Shown: positions 1 through 5,696 of the stretch, piece by piece | Position numbering within the stretch: the first letter of the stretch is position 1 | How the letters are laid out: the number at the start of each line of letters is the position of its first letter | Program-made: the position numbers and the translations under genes | NCBI GenBank assembly: GCA_020444775.1 | Contig: JAGRHX010001183.1 | Span: 1 to 5,696 of the forward strand | Length of the DNA: 5,696 nucleotides | Source of the DNA: Gammaproteobacteria bacterium | GTDB taxonomy: Bacteria; Pseudomonadota; Gammaproteobacteria; HK1 | Direction: 5' to 3' | The notes under the pieces: model-generated | The model's input: only the letters and a program-made list of their open reading frames with translations | Databases searched by the model: none | Told to the model about the DNA's origin: nothing

Positions 1-172
1 TGTCGTTCATGATGTCGTAGACGAGGTCATGAACGGTCTTGTGGTCCAGCGGTGGCACGTTGATCCGGCGTACGTCACCATCCACCCGAATCATCGGCGG
101 CAGCCCCGCCGACAGGTGTAGATCCGAAGCGCCGTTCTTGACGCCGAATGCGAGCAGCTCACCTATGTCCAT
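1..172 (-). CDS. pilT: Type IV pilus retraction ATPase PilT, N-terminal part (cut by window edge)
   Basis: PilT is the cytoplasmic hexameric ATPase that depolymerises type IV pili and so drives twitching motility. Only the first 57 codons are present; the gene runs off the left edge, so the Walker A/B and Asp/His boxes of the ATPase core cannot be checked. The visible part is the N-terminal PAS-like domain and matches what I know of PilT closely: it opens MDIGELLAFGVKNGASDLHL, followed by SAGLPPMIRVDGDVRRI and a VYDIMND segment near residues 51-57. The ATG at 172-170 is supported by a GAGG seven bases upstream and by the family's usual MDI start. It is divergent from yggS, a common arrangement in beta- and gammaproteobacteria. 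pilU often follows pilT but would lie outside. No frameshift or odd residue is seen in this part. Confidence 0.95.
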   Translation of the reverse strand, partial: MDIGELLAFGVKNGASDLHLSAGLPPMIRVDGDVRRINVPPLDHKTVHDLVYDIMND

Positions 173-179
173 GAATCAG

Positions 180-183
180 CCTC
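180..183 (-). promoter_or_regulatory. Ribosome binding site of pilT
   Basis: On the minus strand GAGG lies seven bases before the ATG at 172-170. It supports that start over any other. Confidence 0.7.
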
Positions 184-250
184 GAAACATCGAAGTTCAA
201 CGCGGCGGACCAAGACGCGGCGTGTGATCGAAGGGCATACCGGACCGCGG

Positions 251-289
251 AACTCGACCCCGAAACCCGGCCCTTGAACCCGGCCCTCG
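251..289. repeat. 13-base tandem repeat, about three copies
   Basis: Two adjacent copies at 264-276 and 277-289 differ at one base of 13 (both begin AACCCGGCCCT). A third, degenerate copy in phase at 251-263 matches the first at about 8 of 13 bases. It lies upstream of pilT in non-coding DNA. The array is short; a role is not evident and it may be replication slippage. Confidence 0.55.
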
Positions 290-537
290 AGCTCAGCCAT
301 GCCCCCACTCATCGACCCGCTCGGGCGCCCGGCACGCGTGGTCGCGAAGACCGGTCACGATGCCATGCGCCTCGCGCCATCCGCTTCCCGCCCGCAAGGC
401 ACCCGAATCGGGAACGACCGGCACCGCGAACAGAATCAAAAGTATAGTTCAGGCCAGACCGCTACCGACAGTGGATGCCGCTGCAGCTCGACGCCCCCGC
501 GGCCACGCTCATCGCTGCGCGTCACGCACAATGAACG

Positions 538-543
538 GATAAT
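538..543 (+). promoter_or_regulatory. Candidate -10 box for the yggS transcript
   Basis: GATAAT matches five of six bases of the sigma-70 -10 consensus and lies 70 bases before the yggS ATG. The bases 16-18 upstream (around 515-521) do not resemble TTGACA, so this is a weak call. Confidence 0.25.
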
Positions 544-602
544 CGGAACCGTGCCTTGAAGCACTCCACAGATTCCCGATCCTCGATCCCAGCAACGACA
601 GC

Positions 603-606
603 GGAG
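603..606 (+). promoter_or_regulatory. Ribosome binding site of yggS
   Basis: GGAG lies seven bases before the ATG at 614 and fixes that start. Confidence 0.7.
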
Positions 607-613
607 TCCTGCC

Positions 614-1309
614 ATGAAGTCCGATGAGGTGGCTGCGAACCTGATTGCGCTCAGAAAGACCATCGCTGAACTCGAGCAGCGCCACGACCGGACGCCGGGC
701 AGCGTGAAGCTACTCGCGGTCAGCAAGACCAAGCCCTGGCAGGCAGTTCGGGCCGCCTACGAGGCCGGTCAGCTCGACTTCGGCGAGAATCATCTGCAAG
801 ACGCTCTGACCAAGCTCGATGCACCGGAGCTGCGCGACACCGAGATCGTCTGGCACTTCATCGGTCCGGTCCAATCCAACAAATCCAGGACCGTGGCCGA
901 ACGCTTCGCCTGGGTTCACAGCCTCGATCGCGAACGTCTGGCGCAGCGCCTGAACGACCAGCGCCCGCCGCATCTACCGCCTCTTAACGTCTGTATACAG
1001 GTCAACTTGAGTGGCGAGGCCAGCAAGTCCGGGGTCAGCGCCGACGAGCTTTCGAGCCTCGCCCAGAGCGTCGCGCGGCTGCCACGGCTGCGGCTGCGCG
1101 GCCTGATGACACTACCCAGGCCGAGCGACGACGCGCAGGCGCAGCGCCTGCCTTTCCGTACCCTGCGCGAGCTGCTGCTGGCCCTCAATCGCGACGGATT
1201 CGAGCTCGACACCCTGTCGATGGGTATGAGCAACGACATGGAGAGCGCGATCGCCGAAGGCAGCACGATGGTCCGCATCGGCACCGCGATCTTCGGCGCA
1301 CGGTCCTGA
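614..1309 (+). CDS. yggS: YggS/PLPBP family pyridoxal phosphate homeostasis protein
   Basis: Cytoplasmic PLP-binding protein with a fold-type III TIM barrel like the N-terminal domain of alanine racemase. The family has no established enzyme activity; it buffers or delivers PLP, and its loss disturbs vitamin B6, amino-acid and keto-acid balance. At 231 residues it is the usual length. Visible marks: LLAVSKTKP with the Schiff-base lysine at K38, FGEN at 56-59, WHFIGPVQSNK at 80-90, and the C-terminal SMGMSNDME (202-210) followed by GSTMVRIGTAIFG (216-228), which holds the phosphate-binding residues. FGEN is followed by His60 where many homologues have Tyr; I regard this as minor. The ATG at 614 has a GGAG at good spacing. 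It is divergent from pilT, as in many proteobacteria. Downstream, where proC is often found, lies instead an M20 hydrolase after 31 bases, probably in the same transcript. Confidence 0.95.
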   Translation: MKSDEVAANLIALRKTIAELEQRHDRTPGSVKLLAVSKTKPWQAVRAAYEAGQLDFGENHLQDALTKLDAPELRDTEIVWHFIGPVQSNKSRTVAERFAWVHSLDRERLAQRLNDQRPPHLPPLNVCIQVNLSGEASKSGVSADELSSLAQSVARLPRLRLRGLMTLPRPSDDAQAQRLPFRTLRELLLALNRDGFELDTLSMGMSNDMESAIAEGSTMVRIGTAIFGARS

Positions 1310-1340
1310 TCGGCCCACGGCGGACGTCATTTGCAAGACG

Positions 1341-2645
1341 ATGAGGGCAAACGAAGTGCTCGATAGCACGACCTGCGAGACACTTGACCGGGCGGTACGC
1401 GCGCGGCAGGCACTTGCCGACGAGATGTTCGACCAGCTGCGCGGCGCGACCCACGATGGGGTCGGCATCTTGCGCCCGTCCTATGGCGCCGGCGAGGACC
1501 GCGCCCACCAGCTGCTCGCGGAACATGCGCGCGCTCTCGGACTGGCGGTGTCGCACGATGCGGCCGGCAACACCTTCGTGACCCTGACCGGGCGAGATCG
1601 ACATGCGCCAGCCATCGTCGTCGGCTCGCATCTGGACTCGGTCGCGCAGGGTGGCAACTATGACGGCGCGGCGGGCGTGGTCGGTGGCCTGATGGCGCTC
1701 GCGGCGCTGCGCGATGTCGGCGTGACGCCCGCCTCGGACATCCGCGTCATGGGCATCAGAGCCGAGGAAGGCGAGTGGTTCGGCGCCTCCTACATCGGCA
1801 GCCGCGCTGCACTGGGCACCTTGCCGGCGCCCCTGCTCGACGAGGCCCGGCGCGCCGACAGCGGCCGCACCTTGCGCGAGCACATGCTCGATTCGGGATG
1901 TGACCCTGCTTCGATCGCGGCAGGACACCAATCGCTGTCACCCTCGGGGCTGCGCGCCTTCATCGAGCTGCACATCGAACAGGGGCCGGTGCTGGAGGAC
2001 GATGGCGTACCGATTGGACTGGTAACCGGTGTGCGCGGCAACAGCAGGCTGCACGCCGCACGTTGCGTCGGTGAGTTCTCACACTGCGGCGGTGTGCCCC
2101 GCCATCGCCGGCGGGACGCCGTCGCGGCGGTTGCCGAGCTGGTCATCGCGCTCGATGAGGACTGGACGCGCTTCGAGGAGACGGGCGGCGATTTCGCGTT
2201 CACGGTCGGCAAGCTGAGCACCGATGCCAGCGAGCATGCGATGTCGAAGATCCCTGGCGTGGTCGACTTCACCCTCGACATGCGGAGCGTGGACGGCAAT
2301 CTGCTGTCCGACATGGAGCAACGCGTGCGCGCGCTCGCGGCCGGGATCGGCGAGCGTCGGCGCGTCAGATTCGAACTCGGCGACTTCCTGCGCGTCGAGC
2401 CCGGCGCCATGTGCCCACAGCTACGCGCCGCGCTCGGCACCAGCGCCAGGACACTCGGCGTGCCGGGAATGACGCTGGCGAGCGGCGCGTCACACGATGC
2501 GGCCGCATTCGCGGCCGTGGGCGTGCCGAGCGCGATGTTGTTCGTCCGCAACGCGAACGGCAGCCACAACCCACGCGAGTCCATGGCGCACGAGGATCTG
2601 ACCCAGGCGGTACGGGTGCTTGCAAGGTGGCTGATGACCGGATGA
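1341..2645 (+). CDS. M20 family Zn-dependent amidohydrolase, hydantoinase/carbamoylase group
   Basis: A 434-residue metallo-hydrolase of the group containing N-carbamoyl-L-amino-acid hydrolase, allantoate amidohydrolase (AllC) and beta-ureidopropionase, which split ureido or amide C-N bonds; about 410-430 residues is usual. Metal-site residues are in order: H97 in GSHLDSV, D108 in GGNYDGAAG, the E142-E143 pair in RAEEGEWFG (base and ligand), H211 in ELHIEQGPVLE and H409 in GSHNPRESM. The inserted dimerisation domain follows H211 and includes H248 in GEFSHCGGVPR with RRDAV, and FTLDMR at 310-315. Two motifs differ from the canonical group: GGVPR replaces the usual GTTPM-like stretch, and SKIPG (302-306) stands where NVIPG, with a substrate-binding Asn, is usual. 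I therefore place it in a divergent subgroup and do not name the substrate. The Shine-Dalgarno site before ATG 1341 is weak; there is no better upstream start. It follows yggS by 31 bases and is convergent with an amidase gene. Confidence 0.85.
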   Translation: MRANEVLDSTTCETLDRAVRARQALADEMFDQLRGATHDGVGILRPSYGAGEDRAHQLLAEHARALGLAVSHDAAGNTFVTLTGRDRHAPAIVVGSHLDSVAQGGNYDGAAGVVGGLMALAALRDVGVTPASDIRVMGIRAEEGEWFGASYIGSRAALGTLPAPLLDEARRADSGRTLREHMLDSGCDPASIAAGHQSLSPSGLRAFIELHIEQGPVLEDDGVPIGLVTGVRGNSRLHAARCVGEFSHCGGVPRHRRRDAVAAVAELVIALDEDWTRFEETGGDFAFTVGKLSTDASEHAMSKIPGVVDFTLDMRSVDGNLLSDMEQRVRALAAGIGERRRVRFELGDFLRVEPGAMCPQLRAALGTSARTLGVPGMTLASGASHDAAAFAAVGVPSAMLFVRNANGSHNPRESMAHEDLTQAVRVLARWLMTG

Positions 2646-2687
2646 CGGCGGACGGCCCGGCAAGCGATCCACCGCGGTCGATGACGT
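2646..2687. other. Convergent gap between the M20 and amidase genes
   Basis: The two stop codons (TGA at 2643-2645, and TGA on the minus strand at 2690-2688) are 42 bases apart. There is an 8-base palindrome ACCGCGGT at 2671-2678, but no stem-loop followed by a T-run in either direction, so no intrinsic terminator can be called. The transcripts may overlap or end by Rho. Confidence 0.5.
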
Positions 2688-3989
2688 TCAACCGGCCAGC
2701 ACCGACTCGGCCCAGCGCGAGACCGCGAGCAGCCTGTCGTCGCAGTGGCGCCGCGCGACCAGCTGGATCCCTACCGGCAACCCGTTCGGTCCGGTGGCGA
2801 ACGGCAGGTTGACGGCGGGCATGCCGAACACGTGCCACAGGAAATTGAAGGTTACCGGTCCGGTGTCCTCGAGCCCTTCCGGCGCCTCGCCGACCGCGCT
2901 CGGCGTGAGAACGATGTCGGTGTCGTCGAGCATGAGGCTCACGTGCTGGTTGTCGGCCTCGATTCGACGGATGTTCTGAAGGTGCCGATCGAGCGAGATC
3001 GCGCGCCCCGCCTCCGTCATCCGCAAGGTGGCGGCACGCAGCCGTGCCGGCCCACGGCGCCATGCGGGCAGCAGTGCGCGCGCCATCTCGAAGCCCACCA
3101 CCTCCCACACGGTCTCACGTAGCCCGTCCAGGGACTCGGGCAGCACCAGCTCGTCGACCCTCGCACCGGCTGCCGTCAGCCGCTCCGCGGCCCGCTGCAG
3201 CGCGTCGCGCGTTTCCGGTCGTGCCTCACTCCACAGCCCGGTCCGGCACACGCGCACCCGCGGCGGCTCGCTGGCTACCGACGATGTAGCCGCACCCGCG
3301 ACGCGCAGCAGCACATCGCGCAACGTCGCCAGATCCGACACGTCACGCGCGAACAGGCCGAGGGTGTCGAAGCGTTCAGCGAGGGCGCCTACGCCCGCCA
3401 GCGACAGCAGCCCGAAGGTGGGCTTGTACGCGGCAACACCGCAGTACGACGCGGGGCGAATGGTCGAGCCGGCCGTCTGACTGCCGAGCGCCAGCGGCAC
3501 CATGTGGTCGGCCACCGCCGCCGCCGAGCCGCTCGATGAGCCTCCGGGGGAATGGATGCGGCTCGCTGGATGGGAGGTCGGCCCGGGATCCCGACCGGCG
3601 AACTCAGTGGTCACGGTCTTGCCGAGAATCACCGCGCCGCCCTCGCGCAGCGCGGCGACACAGGCCGCGTCCTCGCCGGGCAGGTGCCCGGCGTAGGCTC
3701 GTGAGCCGTAGCAGGTGGGCTGATCTCGGGTGTCGATGATGTCCTTGATCCCGACCGGGACACCGTGCAGCGGCCCACGCGCCGGGCTGCGATCGCACGC
3801 ACGCGCCTGCTCGAGCGCCTGCGCCGGATCCACATGGGACCAGGCGGCAAGCGCTGGCTCGCGCGCCTCGATACGCGCGAGACATTCGGCGACCAACGCC
3901 TCGGATGTGAGTTCACCGCGGGCGATACGCTGCGCTGCCTCGCGCGCCGTGAGGCGCAGCAGGGCCGACGGTTCGCTGGACCCGGTCAC
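2688..3989 (-). CDS. Amidase signature (AS) family amidase
   Basis: A cytoplasmic serine amidase (433 residues, slightly short for a family of about 450-500; no signal peptide). AS enzymes hydrolyse amides to acid plus ammonia or amine through a Ser-cisSer-Lys triad. All three are visible: K82 in GVPVGIKDIIDT, S151 in PGGSSSGSAAA and S175 in GSQTAGSTIRPAS; the 24-residue distance between the two serines equals that of FAAH (S217/S241). The nucleophile motif has Gln-Thr-Ala-Gly before Ser rather than the common Asp-x-Gly-Gly, as in a subgroup of AS amidases of uncertain substrate. An N-terminal helix region (LTAREAAQRI, 13-22) and YKPTFG after the core fit the family. The start is GTG at 3989-3987 with only a poor purine-rich stretch before it, and no in-frame ATG was seen just upstream, so the exact start is uncertain. 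It converges on the M20 gene and diverges from dctP across 794 bases; all three could serve one catabolic route. GatA of the tRNA amidotransferase is unlikely because gatB/gatC are absent. Confidence 0.9.
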   Translation of the reverse strand: MTGSSEPSALLRLTAREAAQRIARGELTSEALVAECLARIEAREPALAAWSHVDPAQALEQARACDRSPARGPLHGVPVGIKDIIDTRDQPTCYGSRAYAGHLPGEDAACVAALREGGAVILGKTVTTEFAGRDPGPTSHPASRIHSPGGSSSGSAAAVADHMVPLALGSQTAGSTIRPASYCGVAAYKPTFGLLSLAGVGALAERFDTLGLFARDVSDLATLRDVLLRVAGAATSSVASEPPRVRVCRTGLWSEARPETRDALQRAAERLTAAGARVDELVLPESLDGLRETVWEVVGFEMARALLPAWRRGPARLRAATLRMTEAGRAISLDRHLQNIRRIEADNQHVSLMLDDTDIVLTPSAVGEAPEGLEDTGPVTFNFLWHVFGMPAVNLPFATGPNGLPVGIQLVARRHCDDRLLAVSRWAESVLAG

Positions 3990-4323
3990 GTTGCCCGACC
4001 GCCGGGCGGCGGACCGGGACGACGGCGTGCTTGGAACGAATCGGTCATATGCTGGGCTACCTGGATCGGACGATGCGCCAGATTGGGGCGCGGAAAGAAC
4101 AACGATGGGGCATCCGCAATGCTTCGAGTCGACCCGACGGCACGGTTCCGAATCAACACTTCCGCATCACGCCAGTGCGCGGTATTCGACTGCTGGCCAG
4201 CCGGGTCGCGGCAATGCAGGCGCTTCCAGACCATCCCGTCGACGGGTGTTTCAATGCATATCAAGCGCATCCAGCTGGACCGAAGCGCGGTTGTCTTGTC
4301 GGCACACCGTTTGCAGAGCCAGC

Positions 4324-4335
4324 TTGTCCGGACAA
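4324..4335. promoter_or_regulatory. Perfect 12-base palindrome, candidate repressor operator
   Basis: TTGTCCGGACAA is a perfect palindrome in the low-GC part of the divergent region. Its TTGT...ACAA arms resemble, but do not prove, sites of FadR-type GntR regulators (TNGT-N-ACNA), which often control catabolic and TRAP genes. Palindromes of this length are expected a few times by chance in DNA of this size, so the call rests on position and arm sequence. No regulator gene is present in the window. Confidence 0.3.
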
Positions 4336-4393
4336 CTGACGCTGTATTAGCATGAAACCCAGCTCAATTGAATGCTTGCGTGAACACCTGCGC

Positions 4394-4412
4394 CCGACAG
4401 CGCTTCTGTCGG
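4394..4412. repeat. Stem-loop, 7-base stem and 5-base loop
   Basis: CCGACAG, loop CGCTT, CTGTCGG: a perfect 7-base stem. No T-run follows on either strand, so it is not an intrinsic terminator. It could be an operator or part of a folded leader; chance is also reasonable in GC-rich DNA. Confidence 0.4.
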
Positions 4413-4534
4413 TCCCGAACACGGAGCACGGAGCTTGCCAATGACCCTCTCAGCATTGGCCCCTGGCCCACCCATACAGGCACCTGGAGCCGAGCTCCGC
4501 GAGCCCCTGCCCGCCCCGAGCCGCGCTCGGATCC

Positions 4535-4561
4535 GTTCCGTATTGAACCGATACGTTGAAC
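4535..4561. repeat. Imperfect inverted repeat GTTCCGTAT / ATACG-TT-GAAC
   Basis: The arms CGTAT (4539-4543) and ATACG (4551-4555) are separated by seven bases and flanked by GTTC and GAAC with a two-base bulge, giving nine pairs. It is more AT-rich than its surroundings. It may be a regulator site or folded RNA element upstream of dctP; function is unknown. Confidence 0.35.
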
Positions 4562-4646
4562 GCACAGGTCCTGGGCTGCCCCACAGCGCCGGACCACCCA
4601 TCGCGCTCAATCATCGTTGCGCCCGGCTGTTCCCGGGGCAATCGAC

Positions 4647-4689
4647 GGTGCTCGTCGCCCTCCAGTTCGACCCGGGTCCGACGAGCACC
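4647..4689. repeat. 11-base perfect inverted repeat upstream of dctP
   Basis: GGTGCTCGTCG at 4647-4657 and CGACGAGCACC at 4679-4689 are perfect inverse copies around a 21-base spacer. The end of the spacer is itself a 10-base palindrome, GACCCGGGTC (4669-4678). The right arm ends about 95 bases before the dctP start. No T-run follows, so it is not a simple terminator. It could be a dimer-binding operator pair or a hairpin in the dctP leader RNA. Confidence 0.5.
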
Positions 4690-4772
4690 CGACCCGTGAC
4701 GCGCCTTGCGCGGATGGCCCCGAGCCCCGGGTCATCACAGGCAGCGCAATCCAGAACTTCTGTCCACAAGAG

Positions 4773-4777
4773 AGGAG
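4773..4777 (+). promoter_or_regulatory. Ribosome binding site of dctP
   Basis: AGGAG within a purine-rich run lies six bases before the ATG at 4784, a strong site that fixes the start of the signal peptide. Confidence 0.8.
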
Positions 4778-4783
4778 AGAACA

Positions 4784-5696
4784 ATGCTCAAGTCCGCTAT
4801 TCGAGGCTCCCTGGCGGTTGCAGGCATCGCATGTGCGATAGCCGCGGTGCCTGCCTTGCAGGCAGCAGAAACGACGCTGCGCTTCGGCACCTACGTCAAC
4901 AAGGTAGATGCGCGCTATGCCGGCTTCCAGAACTTCGCGCGGCTGGTGAGCGAGAAGTCGAATGGCCGGGTGGAAGTGCAGATCTTCGACTCTGGCACGC
5001 TGCACCCTTTCAACAAGGCCTTCGATTCGATCCTCGGCGGTGTCTCGGACATCAGCCCGGTAACCGGTGAGAAACGCATCCCGTGTCACCGCATGACGAG
5101 CTTCACACCGGTTGCCATCGATTGGGAGCGGCACGTCGATCTGGACAAGGAATACACCGCGCTGGTTGCCGACGAGCTCGCCAAGGCCGGACTCATCAAC
5201 GTGCTGTCCTCGAACTTCTCCTACGATCAGGAATGGTGGTTCAAGACCCCGGACGTGCAGCTGGACAAGCTCGACGGCAGGCTGGTCCGCGACATCGGAC
5301 CGGTCATGACCCACATCATCAAGAAGTGGGGCGGCAAGCCGGTGTTCATCGCGCCGACCGAGGTCTACCAGGGCGCCGAGCGCGGCGTCGTCGACGCCAT
5401 CAACATGGGCGTTGCCACCTTCAGCTCGTGGAAGCTATGGGATGTCATGCCGCACATGATCAACGCCAACCTGTTCTACGGCAACATCATGTACATGATG
5501 AACAAGCGCAAGTTCGACTCGCTGAGCCCGGCCGACCAGCAGGCCATTCTCGAGGCCGGAGAGGAGGCTCAGCGAGCGATCAAGGAACCCTACGAGAAGT
5601 GGATCAACGAGAAGGTGGGCGAGGCAGTGATGAAAAGCGGTGGCAGCGCCCGCGCACTGCCAAAGGCGGAGCGGCTGCGGCTCATCGAGTCGGCCG
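4784..5696 (+). CDS. dctP: TRAP transporter substrate-binding protein, DctP family (cut by right edge)
   Basis: Periplasmic solute receptor of a tripartite ATP-independent periplasmic (TRAP) transporter; it hands a bound organic acid to the DctQ/DctM membrane subunits, which would lie beyond the window. There are 304 codons without a stop; with a family length near 330-350, some tens of residues are missing. Residues 1-27 or 1-28 form a Sec signal peptide: K3 and R7, a hydrophobic core, and an A-x-A site in PALQAAE. Then come LRFGTYV (32-38), the lobe I segment SNGRVEVQIF (59-68), R169 in LVRDIG, which corresponds to the conserved carboxylate-binding Arg of DctP proteins, and EVYQGAERGVVDA (193-205), a typical family motif. 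The stretch around 88-118 (DISPV, then IPCHRMTSF) is not a familiar form and may shape substrate choice. W151 and W152 are adjacent aromatics. It has a strong ribosome site and is divergent from the amidase. The substrate cannot be read from the sequence. Confidence 0.92.
   Translation, partial: MLKSAIRGSLAVAGIACAIAAVPALQAAETTLRFGTYVNKVDARYAGFQNFARLVSEKSNGRVEVQIFDSGTLHPFNKAFDSILGGVSDISPVTGEKRIPCHRMTSFTPVAIDWERHVDLDKEYTALVADELAKAGLINVLSSNFSYDQEWWFKTPDVQLDKLDGRLVRDIGPVMTHIIKKWGGKPVFIAPTEVYQGAERGVVDAINMGVATFSSWKLWDVMPHMINANLFYGNIMYMMNKRKFDSLSPADQQAILEAGEEAQRAIKEPYEKWINEKVGEAVMKSGGSARALPKAERLRLIESA

Larger units (their letters stand above)
173..613. other. Divergent intergenic region pilT/yggS
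   Basis: These 441 bases separate two divergent genes and should hold both promoters. I see no convincing gene: the open frames here lack a good Shine-Dalgarno site or a recognisable protein. Weak promoter candidates are a TATACT box on the minus strand at 446-441 (would serve pilT, with a leader of about 260 bases) and GATAAT at 538-543 on the plus strand (would serve yggS). Neither has a good -35 box at the right distance, so both are only suggestions. A short 13-base tandem repeat is listed separately. Confidence 0.5.
3990..4783. other. Long divergent intergenic region amidase/dctP
   Basis: This 794-base stretch lies between two divergent genes. Open frames of up to about 200 codons cross it, but none has a good ribosome site, a recognisable product, or a composition that favours it, so I call it non-coding. 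The stretch around 4321-4380 is only about 48% G+C by count, well below the neighbouring genes. It contains a 12-base palindrome and several inverted repeats, listed separately. I found no sigma-54 -24/-12 element and no strong sigma-70 promoter before dctP. A decayed regulator gene cannot be excluded by eye. Confidence 0.5.

Noticed and set aside
163..300. Small 45-codon frame on the minus strand overlapping the pilT start.
   Set aside because: The upstream sequence is only G-rich without a spaced Shine-Dalgarno site, the product is Arg-rich and unrecognised, and it overlaps the pilT start and ribosome site.
299..559. Open frame of 86 codons on the plus strand between pilT and yggS, starting MPPLIDPLGR, slightly like the N-terminus of MoaA.
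   Set aside because: The likeness stops after about ten residues, there is no good Shine-Dalgarno site, and the rest looks like a random GC-rich frame.
1185..1931. 248-codon minus-strand frame opposite yggS and the M20 gene.
   Set aside because: It is a shadow of two well-supported genes in high-GC DNA, with no family motif.
3986..4270. 94-codon frame on the minus strand whose TGA overlaps the amidase GTG start (GTGA), which could suggest translational coupling.
   Set aside because: No Shine-Dalgarno site before its ATG, no recognisable domain, and a Pro/Gly/Arg-rich tail typical of chance frames. The overlap alone is not evidence.
3765..4355. 196-codon plus-strand frame crossing the amidase start.
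   Set aside because: Its first third is antisense to the amidase coding region and the remainder has no recognisable motif.
4848..4864. 7-base stem-loop TGCCTGC-CTT-GCAGGCA in the dctP signal-peptide region, with a TTGCAGGCA copy at 4818-4826.
   Set aside because: It lies in Ala-rich coding sequence where repeated GCA/GCC codons readily create such matches.
4435..5070. 211-codon plus-strand frame running into dctP.
   Set aside because: It is out of frame with the signal peptide and DctP motifs, which are clear in the frame starting at 4784 with a strong ribosome site.

Overview
The window is high-GC DNA (roughly two thirds G+C by eye). It most likely comes from a beta- or gammaproteobacterium, because its left end holds the start of a type IV pilus retraction ATPase gene (pilT) divergent from a PLP-homeostasis gene (yggS), a pairing typical of these classes. 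The species cannot be named from the sequence.

Layout: (1) 1-172, minus strand: N-terminal 57 codons of pilT, leaving the window at the left edge. (2) 173-613: a 441-base divergent intergenic region with weak promoter candidates and a short 13-base tandem repeat. (3) 614-1309, plus: yggS/PLPBP. (4) 1341-2645, plus: an M20 metallo-amidohydrolase of the hydantoinase/carbamoylase (allantoate amidohydrolase-like) group, 31 bases after yggS and probably co-transcribed with it. It occupies the place where proC often lies. (5) 2688-3989, minus: an amidase-signature (AS) serine amidase, convergent with the M20 gene across 42 bases. (6) 3990-4783: a 794-base non-coding stretch with locally lower GC, a 12-base palindrome and several inverted repeats, including an 11-base perfect one about 95 bases before the next gene. 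(7) 4784-5696, plus: dctP, the periplasmic binding protein of a TRAP transporter, with signal peptide, cut by the right edge.

The left part is housekeeping and motility. The right part looks like a catabolic module: a TRAP system would import an organic acid or N-substituted acid, and two C-N hydrolases of unrelated mechanism (Zn-dependent M20 and Ser-Ser-Lys AS amidase) could cleave amide or ureido bonds in it. The shared substrate is inference; no residue seen here fixes it. No mobile element, CRISPR array, tRNA or rRNA was seen. I found no convincing new system. The most interesting points are the unusual substrate-site motifs of the M20 enzyme, the yggS-M20 junction, and the structured leader upstream of dctP.
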